A DNA stretch of 64,000 nt from Monodelphis domestica. Taxonomy: Eukaryota; Chordata; Mammalia; Didelphimorphia; Didelphidae. The notes under the pieces are model-generated. The model had not been told where the DNA came from. It saw nothing but the letters and a program-made list of their open reading frames with translations, and searched no databases. Where the stretch lies: contig NC_077232.1 in NCBI RefSeq assembly GCF_027887165.1, positions 13,045,255 to 13,109,254 on the forward strand. The letters are read 5' to 3'. How positions within the stretch are numbered: the stretch's first letter is position 1; each line of letters starts with the position of its first letter. Both the position numbers and the translations under genes were made by a program. Positions 48,601 through 55,480 of the stretch are shown piece by piece.

Positions 48601-51600
48601 TGAACATGTGTCAGCAAAATCAGGAACTTGCAGGGATTCTGTGGATAAAACTAAGAGAGGTGGGGTATCTGCTATGCTTATTGTGGATGAACTTTGGCTA
48701 GAGAATGTAGGAACTTGTGTGGATTTGCAAACAGCCGTAGTAGGACCGATAGAGGGAACTTGTACAACTTCTCTTGGCAGATTTATTTCAGGAACTTGTA
48801 TAGATTCTCTTGATGAAATTGGACCTAAGAAAGATGAAATATCTTCTAAAGATATGGTTGATAAACTTGTGTCAGAGAAAGAAGGGACCTGAGTAGATTT
48901 GTTCATTGCAGTAACATTATGGATAGAGGGAACTTTTGTGATCACTGTTGGCAAGCTTATGTCAGAGAAATCAGGAACTTGCATGGATTCCCCTGATGAA
49001 AATGGACCAGGGAAAGGGAGAACTTCTAGGCAAACAGTTGATGAATTTGACTCCAAAGAATCAGGGACTTGTGTAGATTTGCTCAGTGAAACAGAATGGA
49101 TCATGGAGGGAACTTTCATGGCTTGCTGAGGTGAGCTTGTATCAGAGAAATCAAGTACTTGCATGGATCCTCTTGATGAAACTAGATCTGGAAAGGATAA
49201 AAGTTCTTCTGTGCATATTGTGGATAAACTTGGATCAGAAAAGGTAGGAGTTTGTGTGGATTTGTTCACTAAAACTGAATGGTAGATAGAAGTAGATTGA
49301 ACAAGTTCCTGTGATGTTTTCATGTCAGTAAAAGCAGGAACTTGCGTGGATTTTGTGTAGGAAAATGGACCTGGTACAGACATGACTTCTGTGCCAACAT
49401 CTGATGAAATTAGGTGAGAGAACTCAGGAACTTGTGTGAATTTGCTCACTGAAATAGTGTGAATCCTAGAGGGAATTTGCAAGGTATCTGGACAAGTGGC
49501 AGAGAAATCAGGAACTTGTATGGATTCTTTTGATGAAACTAGAACTGGGAAGGATGGAATTTCTTCTATGCATATTGTGGATGAACTTAGGTCAGAGAAA
49601 ATAGGAACTTGTGTGTATTTGTTCACTGATAGAGTATAGTTGGTAGATGGGGTTTGATGGGATTCCTGTGGTGAGCTTGTGTTAGAGAAATCAGGAACCT
49701 GTGTGGATTCTCTGTTTGAAAATGGACCTGAGAAAGATGTGACTTCTATGTCAACAATGAATGAATTTAGGTGAAATGGCCCAGAAGTTTGTATGGATTT
49801 ACTCACTGAAACAGTGTGGATCCCAGATGGAACTTGCAAGGCATCTGGATGAATACTTGTGGAAGCAGAATCAGGACCTTGTATGGATTCTGTTGATGAA
49901 ACTGGAACTGGGATAGATGGAATTTCTTCTATGCTTGTTGCAGATATACTTTTGTCAGAGAAAATAGGAACTTGTGTGGATTTGTTCACTGATATAGCAT
50001 GTTCGGCAGATGAAGTCTGAACAGATTCCTGTGTCGGTCTTGTGTCAGAGGAATCAGGAACTTGCATGGATTCTCCATATGGAAATGGGTATGACATAAC
50101 TTCTTCTGTGACAACCATTGATGGCCTTGTATCAGAGAATGTAGGAACTTGTGTAGACTTGCTTACTGAACTACGATGACCACCAGAAGAAATGTGCAAG
50201 ACCTCCTCTTTCGAACTTTTGTCAGAGAAATGTGTGTTTTCTTTTGATGAAATTGAGACAGATTGAAGTTCTTCCGGGTATTCTGTGGATGAACTTAAGT
50301 CAGAGAAAATAGGAACTTGTGTGGATTTGCTCACTGACATAGCATGGTAGTTTGAATGAACTTGAATGATTTCCTGTGATGATCTTGTGCCTGAGAAATC
50401 AGCGACTTGCATGGATTCTCTGGGTAAAAATGGACCTGGGAAACTCATGACTTCTGTGTCAACAGTTGAATTTCGATCAGAGAAAACAGAAAATTGTGTG
50501 GCTTTGCTCACTAAAACAATGTTGAAACGATTAGACACTGTTTTTCTTTGTGGACTTTTATCAGATAAACTGGAAACTTGTATGGGTTCTTTTAATAATC
50601 CTGAAACCAACAAAGTGGAATTTGAAAACTCTTGTGAACTTGCATCTAAGGTAAATTCCACACACTTATCCCCTGGAGTTGATTCAGGGGAAGGGACTCC
50701 AGCTATGGTTTGAGAAGGTGAATTTGGCTGAAACAAAGAAGCTTGCTTAGTTTTGCTTTGCGGAATTACCTCTGAGAAAGAGGAATGTTTGATGCATTCG
50801 AGTGATGAACTTAGGTTAGAGAAAGATAAAATTTGCATTGACTTGCCCTCTGCATTTGGTCCATCAGAAAGGGGAAATTCACTAACTGAATCTGGACAGG
50901 GTAAGGAAGGAGCATCTGTTGTTGCAGTTATTCCTGGGAAAGATGATTTGCCCAATTCAAGGTTGTCTGAGGAAGTGGGAACTGCCATGGGTAAATTTTT
51001 TGAACATAGTCTAGAAGAGGAAAAGGGAATTACTATTGGTATGCTTGCGTTTGATATACAGAGTTGAATAGATTTGCTTGATATAAATGGGCCTGAGGGA
51101 GGGAAGACTTCCATGGATTGGTTGCTGCTGGGGGAGGAAGGTGAAATTTCTCTGTCTTCTATTGCCAAACTGGAAGCTGATGAAGGAAATTGCAGAGATT
51201 TAATTGTTACCACTTCTCCTAAGAAAGGAGTTTTTGTGAGTTCATTGGCTGAATTTGTGCCGAAGGAAGGTGGAACTTCTTTGATTTCTGTTGTTACACT
51301 GGTGGCTGAGATAGAAAGAATTTGTTTAGATATGCTTGTGTCCATTTGGTCTGAGTAGGGAGCTTCCATGGATTCATTAGTTGAATGTAGGGTACTAGAG
51401 AAAGGTTGAGGTTGTGTAACTTCTGTTGTTGCATTGGTGACTGGGATAGGAGGACTTCTTAAAGAGCGCCTTTTTACCTGTAGATGGGATGGTTGACCGT
51501 CCGTGGATTCATTGGTTGAACTTGGGCTTGAGGACATAGGAGGAGGAGTTTCTTGCATTTCATTTTGTGCAATGATACCTGAGAAAGATGGAAATTGTAC

Positions 51601-53109
51601 AGATGTGCTCTTGGTAAGAGGGCTTGATGAAGGGGGGGCTTCTGTGGATTCAGTAGTTGAACTTGAGCTGGGGGAGGAAGAAATAACCTCTTTGAGTTCT
51701 CTTGGTGCACTTTGGCTTCCCAGTGAAGGAAATTGTACAGCTTTGCTCATTGCTTTTACACTTGAGGAAGGCTGGCCTCTCATAGATTCACTCGTTGAAC
51801 TTGTACTGGAGGAGGAAGTAGGAACCTCTTTAGATTTTCTGGTTACTAAGGTACCTGAGATAGAAGGGAATTGAACACATTTACACCTTTCAAGGAGACC
51901 AGAAGAAGGAACTTCCATGGATTCATTTGAACTTAGGCCAGAAGAAGGAACTTCCTGGAATTCACTTTTTGAACTTATGCGGGAGAGAGTAGGTGGAGAA
52001 GCTTTGACTTTTGTGGGTGTATCAAGAGCAGAAAAAAAGGGGAATTGTATGGATATACGACGACGTGCAAGTGAGCCCAAGGAAGGGGGACTTTGTGAGG
52101 AGTCTGGAATTTCTGTGATGTCTGTTGATTCTCTTGGGCTTCGTGGTACTCTTGAAACAGTGGCTTCTATGGTGAATTCACTTACTGAACTGGGGCTGGA
52201 AGAGGAAGAGGGAATGTCTGCCCTTTTTTTTAGTGCCATCATCCCTTCGAAAGAGAGGAATTGCACAGATGTGCTCTTTTCAGCTAGCTCTGTGGCTGGT
52301 GGAACTTCCTGGCATGCGCTAATTGAACTTGGGCTGGAAGCAGGAAGAATTTCTTTGTCTTCTGTCGGTTTACTTGGGCCTGAGAAAGAGGGAAATTGGG
52401 TGGATTTGTTCACTCCAGTAGTTTCTAAGGAACCAATTGCTGAAGTTGATCTTTGTAAACATATTGGTGGCAATGAAGAAATCTGTATGTATTTGCTTGT
52501 AAATGAAGGTAAGGAAATTGATGTTCTCATTGAATCACTTGAAATTGAGGAAGAGAAATAAGAAACTTTGAAACATTCACTTGTTGAAGCTTCATAGGGA
52601 TGGGGAATTTTTCCAAATGAAACTGAACTTCTAGTTAATTCTTGTAGTTTGGAGGGTGGTAGGGAGAGAGTTGATGGTGGAGGGAGTAGAGGCTCCAATT
52701 GGGTTTTATAAGGTTGTCCTGAAGGTCTTAGTTTAAAGAAGGTATAACCTCCAATTAAGGAGGCCAATGTATTTTCCTCATTTTTGTCTGCAGGACTTTT
52801 CATAATGTGGAACTGCAACTGATTTTCCATATTCTTGGTTTGTTTGGGTTCTTTGACTTCAGAAGGCTTGAAATACAGAACCTGTAAAGCCATCCAGGAA
52901 AGACAGGTATTAATCTTATTGCTGTGACCTTCTGTGAATATTATCTTCCTACTTCCCAATGTCATGCTTCTTAAAAATAAAAGTCTGACATTAACTATAA
53001 GATGTACCAAAACTATTACTGTCAAAGTAATTATTTCCAATGCATAAAGTATCATAAACTTATCATTTGTTCCCACTAAGACCTCATTAGAATTCTTTGG
53101 CTTATTCAT
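36694..53109 (-). CDS. Giant serine-rich tandem-repeat protein, 5,471 aa, single uninterrupted ORF
   Basis: Seen: ATG at 53109 with A at -3; an in-frame TAA lies 9 nt upstream, so the ORF cannot extend further without splicing. No stop occurs over 16.4 kb. Residues 1-76 hold a hydrophobic stretch (about 20-46) that could span a membrane. From about residue 180 nearly everything is Ser/Pro/Glu/Gln-rich cassettes in four styles: ~180-850 (motif VQFPSFSG), ~850-1590 (SKSTQVPIFSD), ~1590-4570 (long units with SLRESFDFPIISG, SSPRES, LLNKSL) and ~4570-5440 (alternating SSQRESIQ / SSQRESM). No catalytic domain is visible; the chain should be largely disordered. Inference: maintained as coding, because a random 16-kb stretch would be full of stops and the repeats stay in frame. 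Its function is unknown. The architecture resembles giant single-exon testis proteins such as the SPATA31/C2orf16 group, but no diagnostic domain was recognised, so no symbol is given. The C-terminus looks truncated. Confidence 0.85.
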   Translation of the reverse strand: MNKPKNSNEVLVGTNDKFMILYALEIITLTVIVLVHLIVNVRLLFLRSMTLGSRKIIFTEGHSNKINTCLSWMALQVLYFKPSEVKEPKQTKNMENQLQFHIMKSPADKNEENTLASLIGGYTFFKLRPSGQPYKTQLEPLLPPPSTLSLPPSKLQELTRSSVSFGKIPHPYEASTSECFKVSYFSSSISSDSMRTSISLPSFTSKYIQISSLPPICLQRSTSAIGSLETTGVNKSTQFPSFSGPSKPTEDKEILPASSPSSISACQEVPPATELAEKSTSVQFLSFEGMMALKKRADIPSSSSSPSSVSEFTIEATVSRVPRSPRESTDITEIPDSSQSPPSLGSLARRRISIQFPFFSALDTPTKVKASPPTLSRISSKSEFQEVPSSGLSSNESMEVPSSGLLERCKCVQFPSISGTLVTRKSKEVPTSSSSTSSTSESMRGQPSSSVKAMSKAVQFPSLGSQSAPRELKEVISSSPSSSSTTESTEAPPSSSPLTKSTSVQFPSFSGIIAQNEMQETPPPMSSSPSSTNESTDGQPSHLQVKRRSLRSPPIPVTNATTEVTQPQPFSSTLHSTNESMEAPYSDQMDTSISKQILSISATSVTTEIKEVPPSFGTNSANELTKTPFLGEVVTIKSLQFPSSASSLAIEDREISPSSPSSNQSMEVFPPSGPFISSKSIQLCISNASIPIVIPFSSSRLCSKNLPMAVPTSSDNLELGKSSFPGITATTDAPSLPCPDSVSEFPLSDGPNAEGKSMQILSFSNLSSSLECIKHSSFSEVIPQSKTKQASLFQPNSPSQTIAGVPSPESTPGDKCVEFTLDASSQEFSNSTLLVSGLLKEPIQVSSLSDKSPQRKTVSNRFNIVLVSKATQFSVFSDRNSTVDTEVMSFPGPFLPRESMQVADFSGTRSSQEIIQVHSNYHAMSVSKSTQVPIFSDLSSSTEYPEELQSVSISSKENTHFSDKSSKEEVLHISSGGHRSSVSKSTQVPTFSDTRPSMVVTEEVMSYPFPYGESMQVPDSSDTRPTQESVQTSSAEHAISVNKSTQVPIFSDKSISATSIEEIPSIPVPVSSTESIQGPDSASTSIHPDALQVPSGIHTVSVSKSIQTSGPFHLNSFIVDIEVTSFSGPFSNRESTQVPDFSNTSSPQESHQTPSTNYTLSVNKYTQVPIFSDLSSSTICIEEIPSFPVLVSSKESIQVPDFSATCPDTLQIPSRIHTISVSKFTQVPEFSHLISSDVGTEVMSVPGPFSYTKSTQVPAFTDMKTSQELVQSTSIYHSVLVNKSTQTPTFSDPSLSTICTEELLSFPDLVSSRGSMQVLDFSDTSSPQQAMKVPSMIHSVSLSKSTQVPDSLESNSSTVCLEVLPFPGPFSSGESMQVPDFSDISLPTVITKVPSIHNVTAMNKSTQVPSFSDTSLSTISLEDISSFLGPISSRESIQVPEINLPREVVQVPSIGPTTAVCKSTQVPTFSSQSSSTISIADTPPLLVLSTESLQVPDFADTCSTENKQVSYTSGIISARKSAQVPPFYGTSSSSTGTVDVSSFIVATSSKESKQVPDSSNKISTKLIQVSLASDAISVSKSTQVYSSLVLYTSNKSIQFSSHFCLFSLNQTTQVSFSTGSASKSLGMPSVSELCKELSTLPRAISLSQHGTTSPRKCTEIPSLSTTISSKGMKKDLPSHGLYSLETFAENECTQFAMSSSPRQSKQASSPRLMSPSKAIQYPILSDKRVDFVENSQCDSLKGPGVSDSKPLWEYLDYFIISEPRSRRESLQTPLLSILPSSKEAEEHLPSLGSSAPGVCAVKETAQHAEQRSQSKIKVACPLESSWRESIERPHFYDSKVFQKSLMYSIISGPSSVKKSLEATFIFTTASSKEVAESLPSSGLCSPKECTENKYIQCPSDSVTRLMSVASSRRESTKDLNCSESTLLQESLDFSNISESSSRELLEVLSCPNSIVLKETISLTSSGLHCTEEFAEIENVQSAFQSSQTESKQASHSSIKIFVSKTTQFPSFSSISTHSVESLQRDTIQVPDVSDSKSLREFLDLPVTSRINLPEESSESAAEGSPSSSLHSSEEYVGPGSTHSILQISETDFPPSRKMSLSQSIQKSSLSIIIVTSVESLHRTSIQGLDAYAYKSSQEPLDISISRRESLEIPLPSRSVLESIPTPDLKSVTEITEKKSNQSNSLSLPMEPKQFSIRSGLKSLSRAIAFPFSFQKSRKEGKQNLCDSQSVWESLDFSNIPGQSSKKGTLEIPLPSTSTSSRGILENLQSPNTRCSLQNKEKEIIQSDPLTSPKASGLSSLRGAIAFPSSSTQKELPLDGSKRKSTKHKNLCDTKSIWDYLDFSVISDPSSTESLKMPVLSISTSSKGALGVFPSSSLISTVEITEKKTVKSEILILPRGCKQVPPPIFMSPRKIVLSVESSQTESIQGSDVSVSRLLQEPLDASLISKPCSTREYSKVSILSPITSPKGLPSFSLLSPTEITEKRSIQSGIPASPRESEQVSFPSNLILPSEPIQSPPFSVTNVYFVNSSWIESILRPDVSDSKLLQEPLDSSIISGPNLSKENLEVPILLTETYSKIATKDLPTSSLKSPTESTEIKNVQSDISAVPSETKHICLPSNLLLPNKPVQFPSSSSTKVYFVDSSWLVSTQGSDVSDSKPLEESPDFYIISGFGSTKEELLSISPFSKGATEGLPPSNLRSPTEITGEQSVQSDTPNSPRESKQVSPSLSLMSLNKATQFPSFESAIVLSRANLRRESIRDPEFPESSLLRGESLEPSVFSRSSAAKQSLEVPLISPSISSKGSQQQSSFGLRSIAEMGENENAQYATPSSAKDSKKASLSPRLSLSKDIQLPSFSCSRILTVPSSPRETNQVQDFSVPNSLQEFFDFSIISRPSSPEKSTRESLEVPPLSRLITSKRTTEGLQLSGFHSPIESSENDSTRSGSPSSPRESARPSPNASPGLLNKTLTYPYFSGPSTPKHSMEGLDFSVPSSHKETLQTNLPKESFEFLPIPGSSSRRQSVAGSSLYTSSSSRISSQVLSSSGRKSPKEYVQSFESAHSSSPSSPKGSRQPSPIGSPRLLKKSMTNPLSGPSVLKQPLDVTSSSMSSLQRESFSGINSMQESFDFPIISGPSLTRGILNVPPVSTSSSLSEPAYDSPPFGLRFPLEFAEKESVSSASPHSTREFKPGSPPPSLVSLNMDMQVPSFSKNKSVLPMATSRRESIQGLDFSKPNSLQESFDFPIISESSLTREILNVPPVSTSSSSTETVYDSPPFGLHFPLEFAEKEGVRSVSPHSMREFKPGSPLPSLMSLNMDMQFPSFYKNQKVLPMATSRREAIQGLDFSKTNSLQESFDFPDISRSSSTIELLEIPLLSTLISSKEDTKSLPSQVDLTDSESVQLGIPSSSSESKKVSPSPSLMSLSKAIQFSSLSGSRFLIVPSSSREMIQSQEFSISKSLQKSFDFSIISRPSSPEKSIRECLEVPPLSRLTSTTGTTEGLQLSGFHSPIESSENDSTRSGSPSSPRESARPSPNASPGLLNKTLTYPYFSGPSTSKYSMEGLDFSVPSSHKEALQTNLPRESFEFLTIPESSSRRQSVAGSSLYTSSSSRISSQVLSSSGRKSPKEYVQSFESAHSSSPSSPKGSRQLSPIGSPRLLKKPMPNLFSGPSALKQPLDGPSSSMSSSRRESIIHGPPFPFPNSLRESFEFPIISESSSTRESLEVPLLSISSPSRRSKDFLSSFDLRSPAEYSESKIIHSSRPSSPRGSGQPSPATSPRLLKKSVAFSAFPGPVVPQQSTEVSPLVLHSQKESFDFPFFSGPFSTRESINVPPLFVSSVSKGATEVLPTSNIKSSMEFEENEIACYTIPSSLKGSAQPPTSASCRLLNKSLLFPPFLEPGISKQSMEGLASSMTNSQKESTQDPALSAPNSLRESIDVLPVSTFSSSRGATEVLPSSCIKLPIEFEGPETVCSSCPSFPRESAQPSPTISPRLSSKLLPLPPFSGTDISKQSKEVSPSISSSRRESIQEPGFFVPNSLGESFNYLIISGPSLVRESLDIPPLSTSTSLKGSTDSQSSGLRSPIEYSERESAHSQRPSSPSQPTQASPTSSPNLVSRSMQYPSLSGPNSLREDSQFSLTSSLTLSETMQLPSFSGPSVSRQSTKVPASISSPGRESIQGSVFSIPNSLKESFEFPIFSGLRSVKESLEAPPLSTSSSLKEPTHVSPAFLRSPTEHSESESAHSANPSLPRESIQPSPASSPRLLSKTSQFCSFQGSSGSESMKILASSMSSSQKETRQGPDFSVPSSVGKSLDIPIFSESSSIREPLEVPPYSTSQSSKGSKQVLPSLGLRSPIEYADSENALPASPRSSRESKKPSPPFSPKAISTNTQVPSFSDTNVTKESTECPDFSSHKESKQGLVFFDSNSLRESFDFPIFSGESLIRQSLEVPFFTPSSLRGSTEELPSSGLRSPIEYIECEGAYCPRPSSPRESEQSNYLSRSNLVSRSMQFPSLDSSISEQSMEVHASSMLSSHKEFIQDPPSSTSKSLREAFEFPIFSGSGITRECLEVHPPFSTKESLQVIPISELTSVKEPEESEISAVVSQHAVSDFMEALAPVGLRSRREFIQVYPPLIPSHPQEFPEGLPGPSIGSQREFIQAPSFSNQSSLREYMDASPFNTSQGQYIQISASSQTEFIQILDFSNSSSQRESIDLPTSKINSPKESIQVYTFSIPSPQSESIGHPSSSISSQREAVQVSASFSPSSDKEVMDIACSSISCQRKSMTIPDPFTPNSQREPTGHPASSIISHNESISAFYNPSSEKIVMNLSCSNISPQRESIKISDLSISDSLKESRGLPPTSISCRREPVQVSDVSSPNSQREAMNLPSSSITSQRELIQDLVSNIPSLLMGSQGFLPPNIRSQTESIELPDSSIQNSQRESMGLLSSNISIQRNSIQSPVSSNTSSQEESLDVPPSSISLPRKPIHGFFSKTPSSLRELPSLPPPSSIISQRDFIQILLPYIPGSLKDGMDVQSLSIRSQREPIQDPSSSSSQRESVGFSPFSISSQRKTIQITDSTKPSSQKEFTSLSPSSTSSQEEPVQVPVSYSTSSQRKSVGVPPSNITPHKESSQLSDSSSLSSQKESKDRFPSNSSLQKEFIQIPISYSSATERHFMDQLPSKTSSQRESIQITDSFKPASQRETIGIPPSNISSQKKSIQITDSTNPNLQKESMGLPPSSIISQKQSNQGPVSYISSAQRESMDQHPSSISSQRESIQVIDSYNPTSQRDSIYLPPSKISSQRQSIQVPVSYNSSSERESMDFSFSKINSQRESIQTLVSFNPHTWRELVDQLPSTSSSQREYIHFNDYSRPSSERGSMDPWIPPSSITSQKEPIQIADSSSPSSQKETMELPSSSSSIQKESIQIPDASSPNSQAEMIVLPFSSPISQTESTEVSTSLVLSPSEEFVHSTLSSGQSSPKDFLDVL
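36790..39400 (-). repeat. Array of ~87-bp cassettes (15+14 codons) encoding the C-terminal QRES block
   Basis: In the protein, a 15-residue half-unit (SQRESIQIxDSxxPx) alternates with a 14-residue half-unit (SQRESMxLPPSSIS), giving a 29-residue period repeated about 30 times at residues ~4570-5440. Each half carries a RES or KES motif. The units are diverged from each other, so the array is old. Confidence 0.75.
42070..44464 (-). repeat. In-frame duplicated segment within the giant ORF, 1,719-bp offset
   Basis: The segment at about 42070-42745 matches 43789-44464 almost base for base at a constant offset of 1,719 bp (573 codons). For example, the gagcac anchors sit at 42225 and 43944, the tctaatgg anchors at 42101 and 43820, and the agagataatgg anchors at 42721 and 44440. 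Identity falls off on both sides. This marks a comparatively recent duplication that preserved the reading frame. Confidence 0.85.
43033..43770 (-). repeat. 342-bp (114-codon) tandem repeat inside the giant ORF
   Basis: The marker tcaaaagattcttgca recurs at 43061, 43403 and 43745, exactly 342 bp apart. The first two units are highly similar throughout; the third is similar only at its start. The period is a multiple of three, so the frame is kept. Confidence 0.8.
48340..50560 (-). repeat. SKSTQVP cassette array of the giant ORF
   Basis: Residues ~850-1590 repeat a unit of roughly 75-90 residues. It contains VSKSTQVPxFSD, a short SSTxxxEE segment, SSxESIQVPDFSD and a PQExxQVPS segment. On the + strand the array shows as recurring 'ggaacttgtgtggatttg' blocks, for example near 49610, 49965, 50310 and 49250. 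Confidence 0.75.
52881..52900 (-). promoter_or_regulatory. Possible splice acceptor inside the N-terminal part of the giant ORF
   Basis: On the minus strand, 'ggatggctttacag' precedes codon 77 (Val). If used, the real exon would start at 52881. Residues 1-76, including the hydrophobic stretch, would then be intron translated by chance, with upstream exons beyond 53.1 kb. The pyrimidine tract is weak. Confidence 0.25.
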
Positions 53110-53139
53110 TCTTACTTATTTTTCTTCTTTCATGGCCTC

Positions 53140-53250
53140 TTACCAACTCTCTCTTTCCCTGTCACTCTTCTTTATCCTTCCTTCCCCCCACCTCTCTCTC
53201 TCTGTCTCAGGCTCTGTTTCTCCCTGTCTCTCTGTCTCTGTCTCCTACAA
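53140..53250. repeat. CT/CTGT-rich low-complexity tract
   Basis: 'ctctctctctctgtctc'-type sequence directly upstream of the giant ORF's ATG (GA-rich on its strand). Confidence 0.75.
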
Positions 53251-53254
53251 GATG

Positions 53255-53261
53255 TTTTATA
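53255..53261 (-). promoter_or_regulatory. Weak TATA-like box upstream of the giant ORF
   Basis: TATAAAA on the minus strand, about 150 bases upstream of the ATG. A GA-rich tract (minus strand; CT-rich on +, 53140-53245) lies between it and the ATG. It is only a motif match. Confidence 0.15.
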
Positions 53262-53264
53262 CAA

Positions 53265-53950
53265 CCATAGTGAATACAGAATTGATTCTTCTTATTCTGT
53301 TCTTTTTTATTTCTTAAAAGGTCTTTCTATATTTCTTTATAGATTTCATAGCTATTAATCATAATTGCATTATAATATTATATCACATTAATATTCCACA
53401 TTTTATTTAGCTATTCTCCCATGGGAAATAAAGGTTTTTATGAGTGTAATTAGGGGGCTGGCCAAAGAGGATACTCAGATTTGCCGTTCTTAAAGACTTA
53501 CACAGAGCATGTGCACTATTCTGTGTTTTCAGTCCAACAGGTAGAGTCTTGGTGAGCCTACTTCTGATCAGTTTTAGAGTAATGATGGTGGAGAGCTTTC
53601 TAATTGGCCTGAGAAGGTTGAACTGAGGGTACAGACAAAAGAATTTCCTCTATGATCTCTCACTTCCTTGCTCAGCTAATTAATTCTCTTCTGGAATGGG
53701 TCAAACCTGAGGCCTTAGAATTGTTTCATTTTGTATCCCTTTTGATTATTAGTGTAGTTGAATATTTTGAAGTGATTATTTAAAATTTCTGCCTCTTCTT
53801 TTGAAAAATTTTCTTTATATTCTTTGACCATTTATCAGTTGTAGCCTAGGAACTATCATTTTGACTTTTTTTAAAACAGTTTTTTATATAGTTAAAATTT
53901 CAAGTTTATAATCTGTGACATTTGTCATAATTGTTTCCATTATACCTTTT
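53265..53950 (-). mobile_element. Old L1 3'-region scraps, antisense
   Basis: 'atattccacattttatttag' (53390) and 'attctttgaccatttatcag' (53817) are antisense L1 ORF2-end phrases. The 53450-53700 part between them is unassigned. Confidence 0.4.
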
Positions 53951-53954
53951 TTTA

Positions 53955-54495
53955 ATTGAGTTTATTTCCAAATAATATCAATTATTTTTTATTATCTTTG
54001 TCCTCCTCTCTCTTCCTCACCCCATAGAAGACATTATCCAGCAAAAAGATATGTATATATAGATTATGTCTTGTTTCCATTTTGCATTTAATTATCTGGA
54101 GGTAAACATTCACAAGCTATTCTTCAAATCTGTAACTGTATATAATGTTCTCTTAGCTATAATCATTTTATTATTCATTATTTCATGTAATTTTCCAAGA
54201 TTAAAAAAAATTAATCTGCTTATCATTTCTTATGGCACAGTAGTATTCAATCTCAACCATATACCACAATTTGTTTAGTCATAACCCATTCAATAGACAT
54301 CCTCTCAATTTTTGGTTCTTTGCCACCACAAAGAATGCTTCTATAAATATTTTGTAACATAAAAATTCTTTTTCTTTTCCCCTGATCTACTTGGAAGATA
54401 GACCCAGTAATGGTATTGCTATACATAGCAATTTGTATACAGTTTTATAGTTCTCTGGGCATAAATCTAAATTGCTCTTCAAAATGATAAATGAT
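53955..54495 (-). mobile_element. L1 3' end, antisense
   Basis: 'tagtattcaatctcaaccat', 'ccacaatttgtttagtcata' and 'ttctttgccaccacaaagaatg', antisense of the L1 ORF2 C-terminal end, plus a 3'UTR. Confidence 0.7.
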
Positions 54496-54509
54496 TGGAT
54501 GATGGATGG

Positions 54510-55480
54510 GCAGAGCCAATATGGCAGAGAAGGTATACAGATCCCCACTGGTCTCTTTCAAAATGACCCTCCAAAAAACTGTGATATAATTTCTCAAAAC
54601 AAATTTTGGAGCAGTGTAACCAACAAAAAGATGTGGTGAAATCATTTTTTGGTCCAAAACAACTTAGAAGCCAACATGAAAGATCTAGTGTACCAGGGTA
54701 GAAGTGGAGTGCAAAGGAGACCCACCATGCCAGTGGGCCTTGGGGGCAGCTGAATCAGCAGCAAAGGCTTCTGGAGTTCTCAGGTAAAAAGACAGTAAAT
54801 GGTGGAGTGGTGGGGGTGGTGGACAAATGTCCAGAAGATTACAGGGGTTCCTTTCCCAGCTCTTGGTGCAAGACGCTTGTTGCATTGCCTGTACACAGAT
54901 CCAGGGTACAGGCTCTGAGCATGATCTAGGCATGAGGAGGAGCACTAAGCACACCCCAGTGCTTGAGGCCACAAGGGAGAAGGCAACTCTGGTCACAGTT
55001 CTAAGGGGGAAGAGTGCTTGTGGTTACTCAAAGCAGAGCACAGGCTAAGGGCCTTAAGGCCCTTTCCCCTATCAATCACTTAGAAACAGGCCTTGGCCCT
55101 AGCTTTTTCATTTGCCCCTTTTCATTCTAAATGGAAGGAGTAGAATGTCTGGGATCTTGGGAAGCTGAGGGTTCCAGAAGATGCTCAGGCATTCCAGGTT
55201 GACTCTTGCAGCCAGCATAGCATTCATGCCCTGAGGAGCAAATAGCAACCTTCTGGACATAACAGGTAAAGAAGAGGCAAGGCTTCTCTGGCAGTGATGC
55301 AGACTTTGGAAATCAACTCCATGGACCAGTACTTTGTAAGAACTGAACTAAATTTTGAGCCCGCTTCCTCAGATGCCAAGATGACATAGGGGAGAGTAGG
55401 CCTTGCAGACACTGCAAGAGGTGCTTGTAGATTTGTTCTTGCTATGCCTTTGGAGTAAACATTCTTCTGAAAAAGATGAC
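54510..55480 (+). mobile_element. L1-type 5'UTR fragment of a second family
   Basis: Starts 'gggcagagccaatatggcag', an L1-like 5' end different from the one at 55.69 kb. No ORF1 follows; short frames inside are non-genic. 55480-55684 is unassigned. Confidence 0.45.

Noticed and set aside
39833-52561. Many + strand ORFs up to 241 codons (for example 43220-43945, 41579-42226, 51917-52561)
   Set aside because: They are antisense shadows of the giant minus-strand repeat ORF. They share its repeat periods and carry no independent domain or start context.
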